From assembly GCA_030533445.1 (NCBI GenBank), contig JARPUW010000272.1:124001-188000 (forward strand): a DNA stretch of 64,000 bases, in the 5' to 3' direction. This stretch comes from Cyprinodon diabolis (Eukaryota; Chordata; Actinopteri; Cyprinodontiformes; Cyprinodontidae). Below the pieces are notes generated by a model, which saw only the letters and a program-made list of their open reading frames with translations, had not been told where the DNA came from and searched no databases. How positions within the stretch are numbered: position 1 is the stretch's first letter; the number at the start of each line of letters is the position of its first letter. Of the stretch, positions 1-9,400 are shown piece by piece. A program made the position numbers and the translations under genes.

Positions 1-49
1 ACCAATGGCAATGAGCAATATGCCAGAATGTATGAGTGTGTATAAGGAA

Positions 50-347
50 GAGGCTTTTATTCTGTAGAGTCCTTGTAGTCTTATTTTGAAAGTCTATCAT
101 GAATGTGCATCAAAAGATGGGTCACGCCCAGCAGTGATATAGAATCCATTTCCAAATGTTAAATCACTGGTTTTCCATGTTATTAGGTGAATAGTTGCTG
201 TATTACAGAGTAAATGGGAGACTTTTATTGTGAAATTTGCTCTGGGTGTGTTTTGAAAAGGTCACTAGAGTCTAATAAAAACAACCTGGAAGAGTTTGGG
301 TCATAATGTTGAGCCATTTGCATCAATTAATGCATTAGTATAATCTA
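50..347. repeat. Internal repeat B1 (about 298 bp)
   Basis: First of three diverged copies inside the unit. Each copy opens with GAGGCTTTTATTYTGTAGRG followed by a TCTTATTTTGAAAGTC block. Later shared blocks include ATGTTAAATCA, CCATGTTATTAGG, TGAAATTTGCT and GAGTTTGGGTCATAATGTTG. The same arrangement occurs in all 20 units; only unit 1 is itemised. Confidence 0.85.
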
Positions 348-638
348 GAGGCTTTTATTTTGTAGGGTCCCTGGAGTCTTATTTTGAAAGTCCAACAGAG
401 TTGTGTTTATAGAAAATGTTCAGACCCGTCAATGATAGTTGATTACTTTCCAATCGTTAAATCACTCTTTTTCCATGTTATTAGGGCAGTAGATGAAGCG
501 GAAATGGGAGGCTTTTATTTTGAAATTTGCTACAGGGTGTGTTTTAAACAGTCTCCTAGAGTCTATTCTCTAAAACGGGGTTGAGTTTGGGTCATAATGT
601 TGAGCCATATAGGGCAATAAATATATGTAAAAAATATA
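348..638. repeat. Internal repeat B2 (about 291 bp)
   Basis: Second diverged copy of the B repeat, opening with the same GAGGCTTTTATTTTGTAGGG. It matches B1 along its whole length, including the TTGGGTCATAATGTTGAGCC block near its end. A 66-codon open frame here starts at TTG and is stopped by a TAG in unit 10 (29164-29166), so I do not regard it as coding. Confidence 0.85.
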
Positions 639-832
639 GAGGCTTTTATTTTGTAGGGTCCCTGGAGTCTTATTTTGAAAGTCTATCAGTGCTGAGTGGC
701 AAGGGAAGTGTCATGGACAGCAGTCATATAGTATCCATTTCCCAATGTTAAATCAGTCCTTTCACCCTCCATTAGATTAATATGTGCTGTTTAAAACAGC
801 AGAGGTAAAATCTGTTTGAAGCTTGGTAACCT
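639..832. repeat. Internal repeat B3 (truncated, about 190 bp)
   Basis: Third copy of the B repeat. It keeps the opening GAGGCTTTTATTTTGTAGGG, the ATCCATTTCCCAATGTTAAA block and a weakened CCATTAG...GTGCTGT segment, then ends before the region that matches the B1/B2 tails. It includes the palindrome at 786-800. Confidence 0.75.
786..800. repeat. Short palindrome GCTGTTT-A-AAACAGC
   Basis: Perfect 7-bp inverted repeat around one base, within B3. It appears unchanged in the other units I compared, for example at about 4071 and 7246. No role is evident. Confidence 0.8.
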
Positions 833-927
833 TGACAACGCTTAACGAACCTCTCACTGACACAGACAACAGCTGCACTCACTATTGGTTTCTTCTTCCC
901 AGGCTTTTTTGTATGGGAAGAACGGCA

Positions 928-1397
928 CCGAACAAACGACTACTGATCAAAAACCGTATGAGTTATTCAAAAAACATTTTCACCATGAGCATCAGCAATC
1001 CTTCGACTCCAACTATACCAACTTTGGTGTATGTGTGTCATTCAGAAAAATATTTATGACGAGTTGAAAACACATAGTCTGATTCGTTTCTCTCCCATCT
1101 TCAGCTCAAAAAGAATAGAGAAAGGCTGAAACTCTCATCGACTTTAGGTTGGTCTGGACGGTTTTTAAGGAAAAGTATTAATCCTACCGTAATTCCGAAG
1201 ACATTGTGTGAGTCCAGAGGTTTCAGTCTACAAACTGACCAAAAATGGTGACTGTAGCTCCAAATATGTGGCCGTGAGGGCGAGAATAAGATGTTTGATC
1301 TTAAAAGAATGGCCGCCTCACACTAAGATTTCAGCAGCTGCACTCTAGCAGGCTGCTGCAGAAGCTAACTGTCAGCTAGCTTCCAGGTGCTTACCCT
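928..1397. repeat. Internal repeat C1 (long form)
   Basis: First of four diverged copies that open with CCGAACAAACGAC followed by AAAAACCGTA. C1 matches C4 over roughly 425 bp, through the shared CTCTAGCAGGCTG at about 1353. Head families A and B differ here: A has GAACAATATTTATGACGACT, B has GAAAAATATTTATGACGAGT. Confidence 0.85.
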
Positions 1398-1620
1398 CCG
1401 AACAAACGACTGCTGAGCAAAAACCGTAAAAGATATCTGAAAAATTCTTTCAGTGAAAGCAACATCTATCCTTTGTCTCAGACTGGGGTAACCTTCATGT
1501 CTGTAGGTCTTTCACAACCCAAAACGAAGCACAAACAAAATGGTTGGCCCACCTGCTCCTCCCTTTGTTTGAACTGCAGGACCTCACTCTCACTCACCTT
1601 TTAGCTGCTAAAGCACCCCT
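1398..1620. repeat. Internal repeat C2 (short form, about 223 bp)
   Basis: Second C copy. It shares the CCGAACAAACGACTGCTGAG opening, the AAAAACCGTAAAAG block and a GTAACYTTCATGKCTGTAGG block with C3. It lacks the long downstream part of C1 and C4. Confidence 0.85.
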
Positions 1621-1852
1621 CCGAACAAACGACTGCTGAGTAAAAACCGTAAAAGGTATCTGAAAAATTATTTTTATCTAAGCGACAGCTATATCTTGTC
1701 TTCAATTGGAGTAACTTTCATGGCTGTAGGTCATCTACAACCTGAATGGGAAGAGAAAGAAAAAGAAAAAACGTTTTGTCACACCTGATCTTCTAATTGA
1801 GCTAGCTGCAGCAGGACACTCTCCCCCAGCTTTCAGCTGCTTAAAATGTCCT
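1621..1852. repeat. Internal repeat C3 (short form, about 232 bp)
   Basis: Third C copy, closest to C2. It contains the homopurine tract at 1748-1771. Its leader (AGCTGCTAAAGCACCCCT) is a diverged version of the leaders before C2 and C4. Confidence 0.85.
1748..1771. other. Homopurine tract, 24 nt
   Basis: Uninterrupted run of purines (GGGAAGAGAAAGAAAAAGAA and continuing A). It is present once per unit at the same place, for example near 5030 and 8205. It may form unusual DNA structures; no function is shown. Confidence 0.75.
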
Positions 1853-2287
1853 CCGAACAAACGACTGCTGAGCAAAAACCGTATGAGTTATTCAAAATAT
1901 TTTTTCACCGTGAGCGTCAGCCATCCTTCGACTCCAACTATGCCAACTTTGGTGTATGTGTGTCATTCAGAAAAATATTTATGACGAGTTTAAAACACAT
2001 AGTCTGATTCGTTTTTCTCCCCTCTTCTGCTCCAAAACCAATGAAAAACGGCTCTGATTTTCATCGACTTTAGGTCGGTCTGGAGGGTTTTTAAGGAAAA
2101 GTATTAATCCTACCGTAATTCCGAAGATATTGTGTGGGTCCAGAGATTTCAGTCTACAAACTGACCAAAAATGGTGACTCTAGCTATAAATATGTGGCCG
2201 TGAGGGCGAGTTTAAAATGTTTTTTTGTGTTTAAAAAACGCCTGCCTCACACTCTAGCTTTTCAGTTGCTCCACTCTAGCAGGCTGG
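1853..2287. repeat. Internal repeat C4 (long form)
   Basis: Fourth C copy, the long partner of C1. The A run after TTATTC is length- and base-polymorphic between units, for example AAAAAATTTTTTC, AAAAAAATGTTTC and AAAAAAAAATTTC. In units 2, 4, 6, 9 and 18 a TGA is GGA here, which lengthens an ATG-initiated frame to 75 codons; the other units keep the stop. Confidence 0.85.
2185..2192 (+). promoter_or_regulatory. TATA-box-like TATAAATA
   Basis: Exact TATAWAWR match once per unit in C4; the paralogous C1 position has CCAAATAT instead. No initiator, Pol III box, splice site or open frame downstream supports a promoter, so this is only a sequence match. Confidence 0.15.
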
Positions 2288-2660
2288 ATTTTGCTAAAAC
2301 TTTGTGGCGCTTGAGGTCTGATTATACAAAAACCGTAGCAGTTATCAACATACCGTCTTCAGTTTTAAATAGACGAAGGATTTATCTACAAACTGAGCTT
2401 CAAACTGTTTTTCTAGGTGAATGTATGCCGACACAGTGAAGTGCTGTTTTTTATGCTTTTTTTTTCCTCTCCCCATTCATTTCCTATGGGATTTTTTTGC
2501 GACGTTTTCGCTAATAATTCGCAAACCTTCGGACTAATGAGAAAGTTTTATACAAGCACACATCACCCCATTGGTCCCGACGCGTGTGCCAACTTTGGGC
2601 CCGATCCGCCAAACCGTGCGGGACTAGTTACGTGCCGAAGTTTTGGGTATACGGGAGAAT
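2288..2660. other. Single-copy segment of the unit, CpG-bearing near its end
   Basis: This part is not obviously repeated elsewhere in the unit. A possible exception is 2327-2400, where AAAAACCGTAGCAGTTATC resembles the C opening and may be a decayed fifth C copy. It includes a T run (2457-2465), CCATTCATTTCCTATGGG, and a CpG-bearing stretch from GCGACGTTTTCGC to ACGTGCCGAAG. Open frames here start at GTG, so I see no gene. Confidence 0.6.
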
Positions 2661-2678
2661 TATAATAATAATAATAAT
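2661..2678. repeat. (TAA)n microsatellite
   Basis: Run of TAA/ATA trinucleotides at the module insertion point. Its length differs between units. Among empty units, 3, 6, 7, 9, 15, 17 and 19 have the shortest run, 11 and 13 one more repeat, and 2, 12 and 20 two more. Confidence 0.9.
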
Positions 2679-2738
2679 ACGCGGAATAAATATGTGCAAT
2701 AGTAGTAGGTGGGCCATGCCTTCGGCATGTGGCCCCCC
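2679..2738. repeat. 60-bp hairpin module, unit 1 copy 1
   Basis: Runs from ACGCGGAATAAATATG to the CCCCCC run. Its 3' half folds as GGGC-CATGCC, loop TTC, GGCATG-(TG)-GCCC: a 10-bp stem with a 2-nt bulge. It lies 66 bp from the second copy, joined by AATAAT. Confidence 0.9.
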
Positions 2739-2744
2739 AATAAT

Positions 2745-2804
2745 ACGCGGAATAAATATGTGCAATAGTAGTAGGTGGGCCATGCCTTCGGCATGTGGCC
2801 CCCC
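2745..2804. repeat. 60-bp hairpin module, unit 1 copy 2
   Basis: Identical to copy 1. Its right junction is CCCCCC-AATAACTAG, the longer of two junction types, also seen in units 4 and 5. Confidence 0.9.
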
Positions 2805-2813
2805 AATAACTAG

Positions 2814-2833
2814 AAAATTTCTAAAGAAATTTT
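2814..2833. repeat. Palindrome AAAATTTCT-AA-AGAAATTTT
   Basis: Perfect 9-bp arms around two bases, in every unit. In module-bearing units it is flanked by a second inverted pair, TGGCCCCCC (2796-2804) and GGGGGGCCA (2836-2844), so the potential stem extends outward. Empty units keep only the inner palindrome. Confidence 0.9.
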
Positions 2834-2854
2834 GAGGGGGGCCACCTACTGCCC

Positions 2855-2909
2855 GTCTGGGGAACAGGGCCAATACGGCCCTGGCAAGTGATGTCGGGGC
2901 TCCCCAGAC
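2855..2909. repeat. Nested hairpin, outer GTCTGGGGA/TCCCCAGAC
   Basis: The outer arms, 9 bp each (2855-2863 and 2901-2909), pair perfectly. They enclose an inner hairpin AGGGCC-AATAC-GGCCCT (2866-2882). It is conserved in nearly all units; some have CCGGGCC on the left inner arm, unit 7 has a changed loop (AATAT) and unit 19 has a changed outer arm (TCTGGTGA). Confidence 0.8.
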
Positions 2910-3036
2910 CAACTGCTTACGCCTTTGAGGGCTGCTGAGGGAAGGAAAGAGGGCTAGGTCATGGGCAAAGAGAGCTGTGTGCCACTTGTGCTGAAATCTG
3001 GGAAATAGACGTGCACAGCGTATGATGCAAAAGGGT

Positions 3037-3055
3037 AATATGGGTTGTCCATATT
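3037..3055. repeat. Hairpin AATATGG-GTTGT-CCATATT
   Basis: Perfect 7-bp arms with a 5-nt loop, about 25 bp before the GC minisatellite. It was present in all units inspected. Confidence 0.8.
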
Positions 3056-3080
3056 GAACCGCAGTGGGTAAAGCTCAGTT

Positions 3081-3282
3081 GGTGGGCTCCGCCCGCCTGC
3101 TAGGAGCCCTTGCAGCGATGAAAAAAATCACCAATGGCGGGCTCTGCCCGCCTGCTAAGAGCCATTGCAGTGATGAAATCACCAATGGCGGGCTCCGCCC
3201 GCCTTCTAAGAGCCATTGCAGTGATGAAATCACCAATGGCGGGCTCCGCCCGCCTTCTAAGAGCCATTGCAGTGATGAAATT
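3081..3282. repeat. GC minisatellite, unit 1, type I
   Basis: Hairpin starts at 3081, 3136, 3187 and 3238 give spacings of 55, 51 and 51 bp. The lead copy has GGTGGGC and the others perfect GGCGGGC-NNN-GCCCGCC. Because 51 is divisible by three, frames stay open on both strands and yield 17-residue periodic translations, which are not evidence of a gene. Confidence 0.95.
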
Positions 3283-6200
3283 ACAAATGGCAATGAGCAA
3301 TATGCCAGAATGTATGAGTGTGTATAAGGAAGAGGCTTTTATTCTGTAGAGTCCCTGGAGTCTTATTTTGAAAGTCTATCATGGAAGTGCATCTAAAGAT
3401 GGGTCACGCCCAGCAGTGATATGGAAACCATTTCCAAATGTTAAATCACTGGTTTTCCATGTTATTAGGTGAATAGTTGCTGTATTACAGAGTAAATGGG
3501 AGACTTTTATTGTGAAATTTGCTCTGGGGTGTGTTTTGAAAAGGTCACTAGAGTCTAATAAAAACAACCTGGAAGAGTTTGGGTCATAATGTTGAGCCAT
3601 TTGCATCAATTAATGCATTAGTATAATCTAGAGGCTTTTATTTTGTAGGGTCCCTGGAGTCTTATTTTGAAAGTCCAACAGAGTTGTGTTTATAGAAAAT
3701 GTTCAGACCCGTCAATGATAGTTGATTACTTTCCAATCGTTAAATCACTCTTTTTCCATGTTATTAGGGCAGTAGATGAAGCGGAAATGGGAGGCTTTTA
3801 TTTTGAAATTTGCTATAGGGTGTGTTTTAAACAGTCTCCTAGAGTCTATTCTCTAAAACGGGGTTGAGTTTGGGTCATAATATTGAGCCATATAGGGCAA
3901 TAAATATATGTAAAAAATATAGAGGCTTTTATTTTGTAGGGTCCCTGGAGTCTTATTTTGAAAGTCTATCAGTGCTGAGTGGCAAGGGAAGTGTCATGGA
4001 CAGCAGTCATATAGTATCCATTTCCCAATGTTAAATCAGTCCTTTCACCCTCCATTAGATTAATATGTGCTGTTTAAAACAGCAGAGGTAAAATCTGTTT
4101 GAAGCTTGGTAACCTTGACAACGCTTAACGAGCCTCTCACTGACACAGACAACAGCTGCACTCACTATTGGTTTCTTCTTCCCAGGCTTTTTTGTATGGG
4201 AAGAACGGCAACGAAAACAAACGACTACTGATCAAAAACCGTATGAGTTATTCAAAAAACATTTTCACCATGAGCATCAGCAATCCTTCGACTCCAAGTA
4301 TACCAACTTTGGTGTATGTGTGTCATTCAGAACAATATTTATGACGACTTGAAAACACATAGTCTGATTCGTTTCTCTCCCATCTTCAGCTCAAAAAGAA
4401 TGGAGAAAGGCTGAAACTCATCGACTTTAGGTTGGTCTGGAGGGTTTTTAAGGAAAAGTATTAATCCTACCATAATTCCGAAGACATTGTGTGAGTCCAG
4501 AGGTTTCAGTCTACAAACTGACCAAAAATGGTGACTGTAGCTCCAAATATGTGGCCGTGAGGGCGAGAATAAGATGTTTGATCTTAAAAAAATGGCCGCC
4601 TCACACTAAGATTTCAGCAGCTGCACTCTAGCAGGCTGCTGCAGAAGCTAACTGTCAGCTAGCTTCCAGGTGCTTACCCTCCGAACAAACGACTGCTGAG
4701 CAAAAACCGTAAAAGATATCTGAAAAATTCTTTCAGTGAAAGCAACATCTATCCTTTGTCTCAGACTGGGGTAACCTTCATGTCTGTAGGTCTTTCACAA
4801 CCCAAAACGAAGCACAAACAAAATGGTTGGCCCACCTGCTCCTCCCTTTGTTTGAACTGCAGGACCTCACTCTCACTCACCTTTTAGCTGCTAAAGCACC
4901 CCTCCGAACAAACGACTGCTGAGTAAAAACCGTAAAAGGTGTCTGAAAAATTCTTTTTATCTAAGCGACAGCTATATCTTGTCTTCAATTGGAGTAACTT
5001 TCATGGCTGTAGGTCATCTACAAACTGAATGGGAAGAGAAAGAAAAAGAAAAAACGTTTCATCACACCTAAGCTTCTAATTGAGCTAGCTGCAGCAGGTC
5101 ACTGTCACTCAGCTTTCAGGTGCTTAAAATGTCCTCCGAACAAACGACTGCTGAGCAAAAACCGTATGAGTTATTCAAAAAATTTTTTCACCGTGAGCGT
5201 CAGTCATCCTTCGACTCCAACTATGCCAACTTTGGTGTATGTGTGTCATTCAGAAAAATATTTATGACGAGTTTAAAACACATAGTCGGATTCGTTTTTC
5301 TCCCCTCTTCTGCTCCAAAACCAATGAAAAACGGCTCTGATTTTCATCGACTTTAGGTCGGTCTGGAGGGTTTTTAAGGAAAAGTATTAATCCTACCGTA
5401 ATTCCGAAGATATTGTGTGGGTCCAGAGATTTCAGTCTACAAACTGACCAAAAATGGTGACTCTAGCTATAAATATGTGGCCGTGAGGGCGAGTTTAAAA
5501 TGTTTTTTTGTGTTTAAAAAACGCCTGCCTCACACTCTAGCTTTTCAGTTGCTCCACTCTAGCAGGCTGGATTTTGCTAAAACTTTGTGGCGCTTGAGGT
5601 CTGATTATACAAAAACCATAGCAGTTATCAACATACCGTCTTCAGTTTTAAATAGACGAAGGATTTATCTACAAACTGAGCTTTAAACTGTTTTTCTAGG
5701 TGAATGTATGCCGACACAGTGAAGCGCTGTTTTTTATGCTTTTTTTTCCCTCTCCCCATTCATTTCCTATGGGATTTTTTTGCGACGTTTTCGCTAATAA
5801 TTCGCAAACCTTCGGACTAATGAGAAAGTTTTATACAAGCACACATCACCCCATTGGTCCCGACGCGTGTGCCAACTTTGGGCCCGATCCGCCAAACCGT
5901 GCGGGACTAGTTACGCGCCGAAGTTTTGGGTATACGGGAGAATTATAATAATAATAACTAGAAAATTTCTAAAGAAATTTTGAGGGGGGCCACCTACTGC
6001 CCGTCTGGGGAACCGGGCCAATACGGCCCTGGCAAGTGACGTCGGGGCTCCCCAGACCAACTGCTTACGCCTTAGAGGGCTGCTGAGGGAAGGAAAGAGG
6101 GCAAGTTCATGGGCAAAGAGAGCTGTGTGCCACTTGTGCTGAAATCTGGGAAATAGACGTGCACAGCGTATGATGCACAAGGGTAATATGGGTTGTCCAT

Positions 6201-6457
6201 ATTGAAACACAGTGGGTAAAGCCCAGTTGGCGGGCTTCGCCCGCCTGCTAGGAGCCATCTCAGTGAAGAAAAAAATCACCAATGGCGGGCTCTGCCCGCC
6301 TTCTAAGAGCCATTGCAGTGATGAAATCACCAATGGCGGGCTCCGCCCGCCTGCTAAGAGCCATTGCAGTGATGTAATCACCTTTGGCGGGCTCCGCCCG
6401 CCTGTTACCATTGGCGGGCTCCGCCCGCCTTCTAAGAGCCATTGCAGTGATGAAATC
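3283..6457. repeat. Array unit 2 (3175 bp; head A, no module, GC type II)
   Basis: Family A head with the GGCAACGAAAACAAAC variant near 4205, shared with units 4, 9 and 15. The tail carries CCATAGCAG, GAGCTTTAAAC and GAAGCGCTG, shared with units 6, 14, 15 and 19. A private variant, GATATGGAAACC, lies near 3419. Confidence 0.95.
6229..6457. repeat. GC minisatellite, unit 2, type II
   Basis: Five hairpin copies. Spacings are 55, 51, 51 and 27 bp; the 27-bp step (GCCTGTTACCATT spacer) is a shortened copy typical of type II. Confidence 0.95.
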
Positions 6458-9400
6458 ACCAATGGCAATGAGCAATATGCCAGAATGTATGAATGTGTAT
6501 AAGGAAGAGGCTTTTATTCTGTAGAGTCCTTGTAGTCTTATTTTGAAAGTCTATCATGAATGTGCATCAAAAGATGGGTCACGCCCAGCAGTGATATAGA
6601 ATCCATTTCCAAATGTTAAATCACTGGTTTTCCATGTTATTAGGTGAATAGTTGCTGTATTACAGAGTAAATGGGAGACTTTTATTGTGAAATTTGCTCT
6701 GGGGTGTGTTTTGAAAAGGTCACTAGAGTCTAATAAAAACAACCTGGAAGAGTTTGGGTCATAATGTTGAGCCATTTGCATCAATTAATGCATTAGTATA
6801 ATCTAGAGGCTTTTATTTTGTAGGGTCCCTGGAGTGTTATTTTGAAAGTCCAACAGAGTTGTGTTTATAGAAAATGTTCAGACCCGTCAATGATAGTTGA
6901 TTACTTTCCAATCGTTAAATCACTCTTTTTCCATGTTATTAGGGCAGTAGATGAAGCGGAAATGGGAGGCTTTTATTTTGAAATTTGCTATAGGGTGTGT
7001 TTTAAACAGTCTCCTAGAGTCTATTCTCTAAAACGGGGTTGAGTTTGGGTCATAATGTTGAGCCATATAGGGCAATAAATATATGTAAAAAAATATAGAG
7101 GCTTTTATTTTGTAGGGTCCCTGGAGTCTTATTTTGAAAGTCTATCAGTGCTGAGTGGCAAGGGAAGTGTCACGGACAGCAGTCATATAGTATCCATTTC
7201 CCAATGTTAAATCAGTCCTTTCACCCTCCATTAGATTAATATGTGCTGTTTAAAACAGCAGAGGTAAAATCTGTTTGAAGCTTGGTAACCTTGACAACGC
7301 TTAACGAGCCTCTCACTGACACAGACAACAGCTGCACTCACTATTGGTTTCTTCTTCCCAGGCTTTTTTGTATGGGAAGAACGGCACCGAACAAACGACT
7401 ACTGATCAAAAACCGCATGAGTTATTCAAAAAACATTTTCACCATGAGCATCAGCAATCCTTCGACTCCAACTATGCCAACTTTGGTGTATGTGTGTCAT
7501 TCAGAAAAATATTTATGACGAGTTGAAAACACATAGTCTGATTCGTTTCTCTCCCATCTTCAGCTCAAAAAGAATAGAGAAAGGCTGAAACTCTCATCGA
7601 CTTTAGGTTGGTCTGGAGGGTTTTTAAGGAAAAGTATTAACCCTACCGTAATTCCGAAGACATTGTGTGAGTCCAGAGGTTTCAGTCTACAAACTGACCA
7701 AAAATGGTGACTGTAGCTCCAAATATGTGGCCGTGAGGGCGAGAATAAGATGTTTGATCTTAAAAAAATGGCCGCCTCACACTAAGATTTCAGCAGCTGC
7801 ACTCTAGCAGGCTGCTGCAGAAGCTAACTGTCAGCTAGCTTCCAGGTGCTTACCCTCCGAACAAACGACTGCTGAGCAAAAACCGTAAAAGGTATCTGAA
7901 AAATTATTTCAGTGAAAGCAACATCTATCCTTTGTCTCAGACTGGGGTAACCTTCATGTCTGTAGGTCTTTCACAACCCAAAACGAAGCACAAACAAAAT
8001 GGTTGGCCCACCTGCTCCTCCCTTTGTTTGAACTGCAGGACCTCACTCTCACTCACCTTTTAGCTGCTAAAGCACCCCTCCGAACAAACGACTGCTGAGT
8101 AAAAACCGTAAAAGGTATCTGAAAAATTCTTTTTATCTAAGCGACAGCTATATCTTGTCTTCAATTGGAGTAACTTTCATGGCTGTAGGTCATCTACAAA
8201 CTGAATGGGAAGAGAAAGAAAAAGAAAAAACGTTTCATCACACCTAAGCTTCTAATTGAGCTAGCTGCAGCAGGTCACTCTCACTCAGCTTTCAGGTGCT
8301 TAAAATGTCCTCCGAACAAACGACTGCTGAGCAAAAACCGTATGAGTTATTCAAAAAATTTTTTCACCGTGAGCGTCAGTCATCCTTCGACTCCAACTAT
8401 GCCAACTTTGGTGTATGTGTGTCATTCAGAAAAATATTTATGACGAGTTTAAAACACATAGTCTGATTCGTTTTTCTCCCCTCTTCTGCTCCAAAACCAA
8501 TGAAAAACGGCTCTGATTTTCATCGACTTTAGGTCGGTCTGGAGGGTTTTTAAGGAAAAGTATTAATCCTACCGTAATTCCGAAGATATTGTGTGGGTCC
8601 AGAGATTTCAGTCTACAAACTGACCAAAAATGGTGACTCTAGCTATAAATATGTGGCCGTGAGGGCGAGTTTAAAATGTTTTTTTGTGTTTAAAAAACGC
8701 CTGCCTCACACTCTAGCTTTTCAGTTGCTCCACTCTAGCAGGCTGGATTTTGCTAAAACTTTGTGGCGCTTGAAGTCTGATTATACAAAAACCGTAGCAG
8801 TTATCAACATACCGTCTTCAGTTTTAAATAGACGAAGGATTTATCTACAAACTGAGCTTCAAACTGTTTTTCTAGGTGAATGTGTGCCGACACAGTGAAG
8901 TGCTGTTTTTTATGCTTTTTTTTACCTCTTCCCATTCATTTCCTATGGGATTTTTTTGCGACGTTTTCGCTAATAATTCGCAAACCTTCGGACTAATGAG
9001 AAAGTTTTATACAAGCACACATCACCCCATTGGTCCCAACGCGTGTGCCAACTTTGGGCCCGATCCGCCAAACCGTGCGGGACTAGTTACGTGCCGAAGT
9101 TTTGGGTATACGGGAGAATTATAATAACTAGAAAATTTCTAAAGAAATTTTGAGGGGGGCCACCTACTGCCCGTCTGGGGAACAGGGCCAATACGGCCCT
9201 GGCAAGTGATGTCGGGGCTCCCCAGACCAACTGCTTACGCCTTTGAGGGCTGCTGAGGGAAGGAAAGAGGGCTAGGTCATGGGCAAAGAGAGCTGTGTGC
9301 CACTTGTGCTGAAATCTGGGAAATAGACGTGCACAGCGTATGATGCAAAAGGGTAATATGGGTTGTCCATATTGAACCGCAGTGGGTAAAGCTCAGTTGG

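Larger units (their letters stand above)
1..3282. repeat. Array unit 1 (3282 bp; head B, two modules, GC type I)
   Basis: Reference unit for the internal coordinates used here. The start is type II-like (TCCTTGTAGTC, GAATGTGCATC). It has two hairpin modules. C4 carries the AATATTTTTT variant near 1890, shared only with units 12 and 20. A patch at about 1732-1830 differs from every other unit, for example ACGTTTTGTC and CTCCCCCAGC against ACGTTTCATC and GTCACTCAGC. Confidence 0.95.

Noticed and set aside
2185..2192. Functional promoter at TATAAATA
   Set aside because: Only a single motif match in A/T-rich sequence; there is no downstream gene, initiator or supporting element.
2134..2439. 101-codon plus-strand frame conserved in most units
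   Set aside because: The start codon is GTG with no in-frame ATG near it, and units 2, 6, 14, 15 and 19 stop 12 codons early. Conservation between units reflects homogenisation of the array and is not evidence of selection on a protein.
2679..2818. Helitron-type 3' end (hairpin followed by CTAG)
   Set aside because: The hairpin lies a few bases before CTAG, as in Helitrons, but CTAG is also present in the twelve units without the module, so it belongs to the flank. No 5' TC end or helicase sequence is visible.
3081..3282. CRISPR-like array
   Set aside because: The 51-bp copies are directly adjacent with no unique spacers, and the setting is a eukaryotic-type satellite. It is a minisatellite.
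3379..3609. Minus-strand frame of about 75 codons across B1
   Set aside because: It depends on the number of G bases in CTGGGGTGTG and is lost in all units with CTGGGTGTG, so it is not maintained.
5129..5356. 75-codon ATG-initiated frame in C4 (units 2, 4, 6, 9 and 18)
   Set aside because: It is open only because TGA is GGA in these five units; the other 15 are stopped or lack it. It lies across sub-repeat sequence and resembles no family I know.
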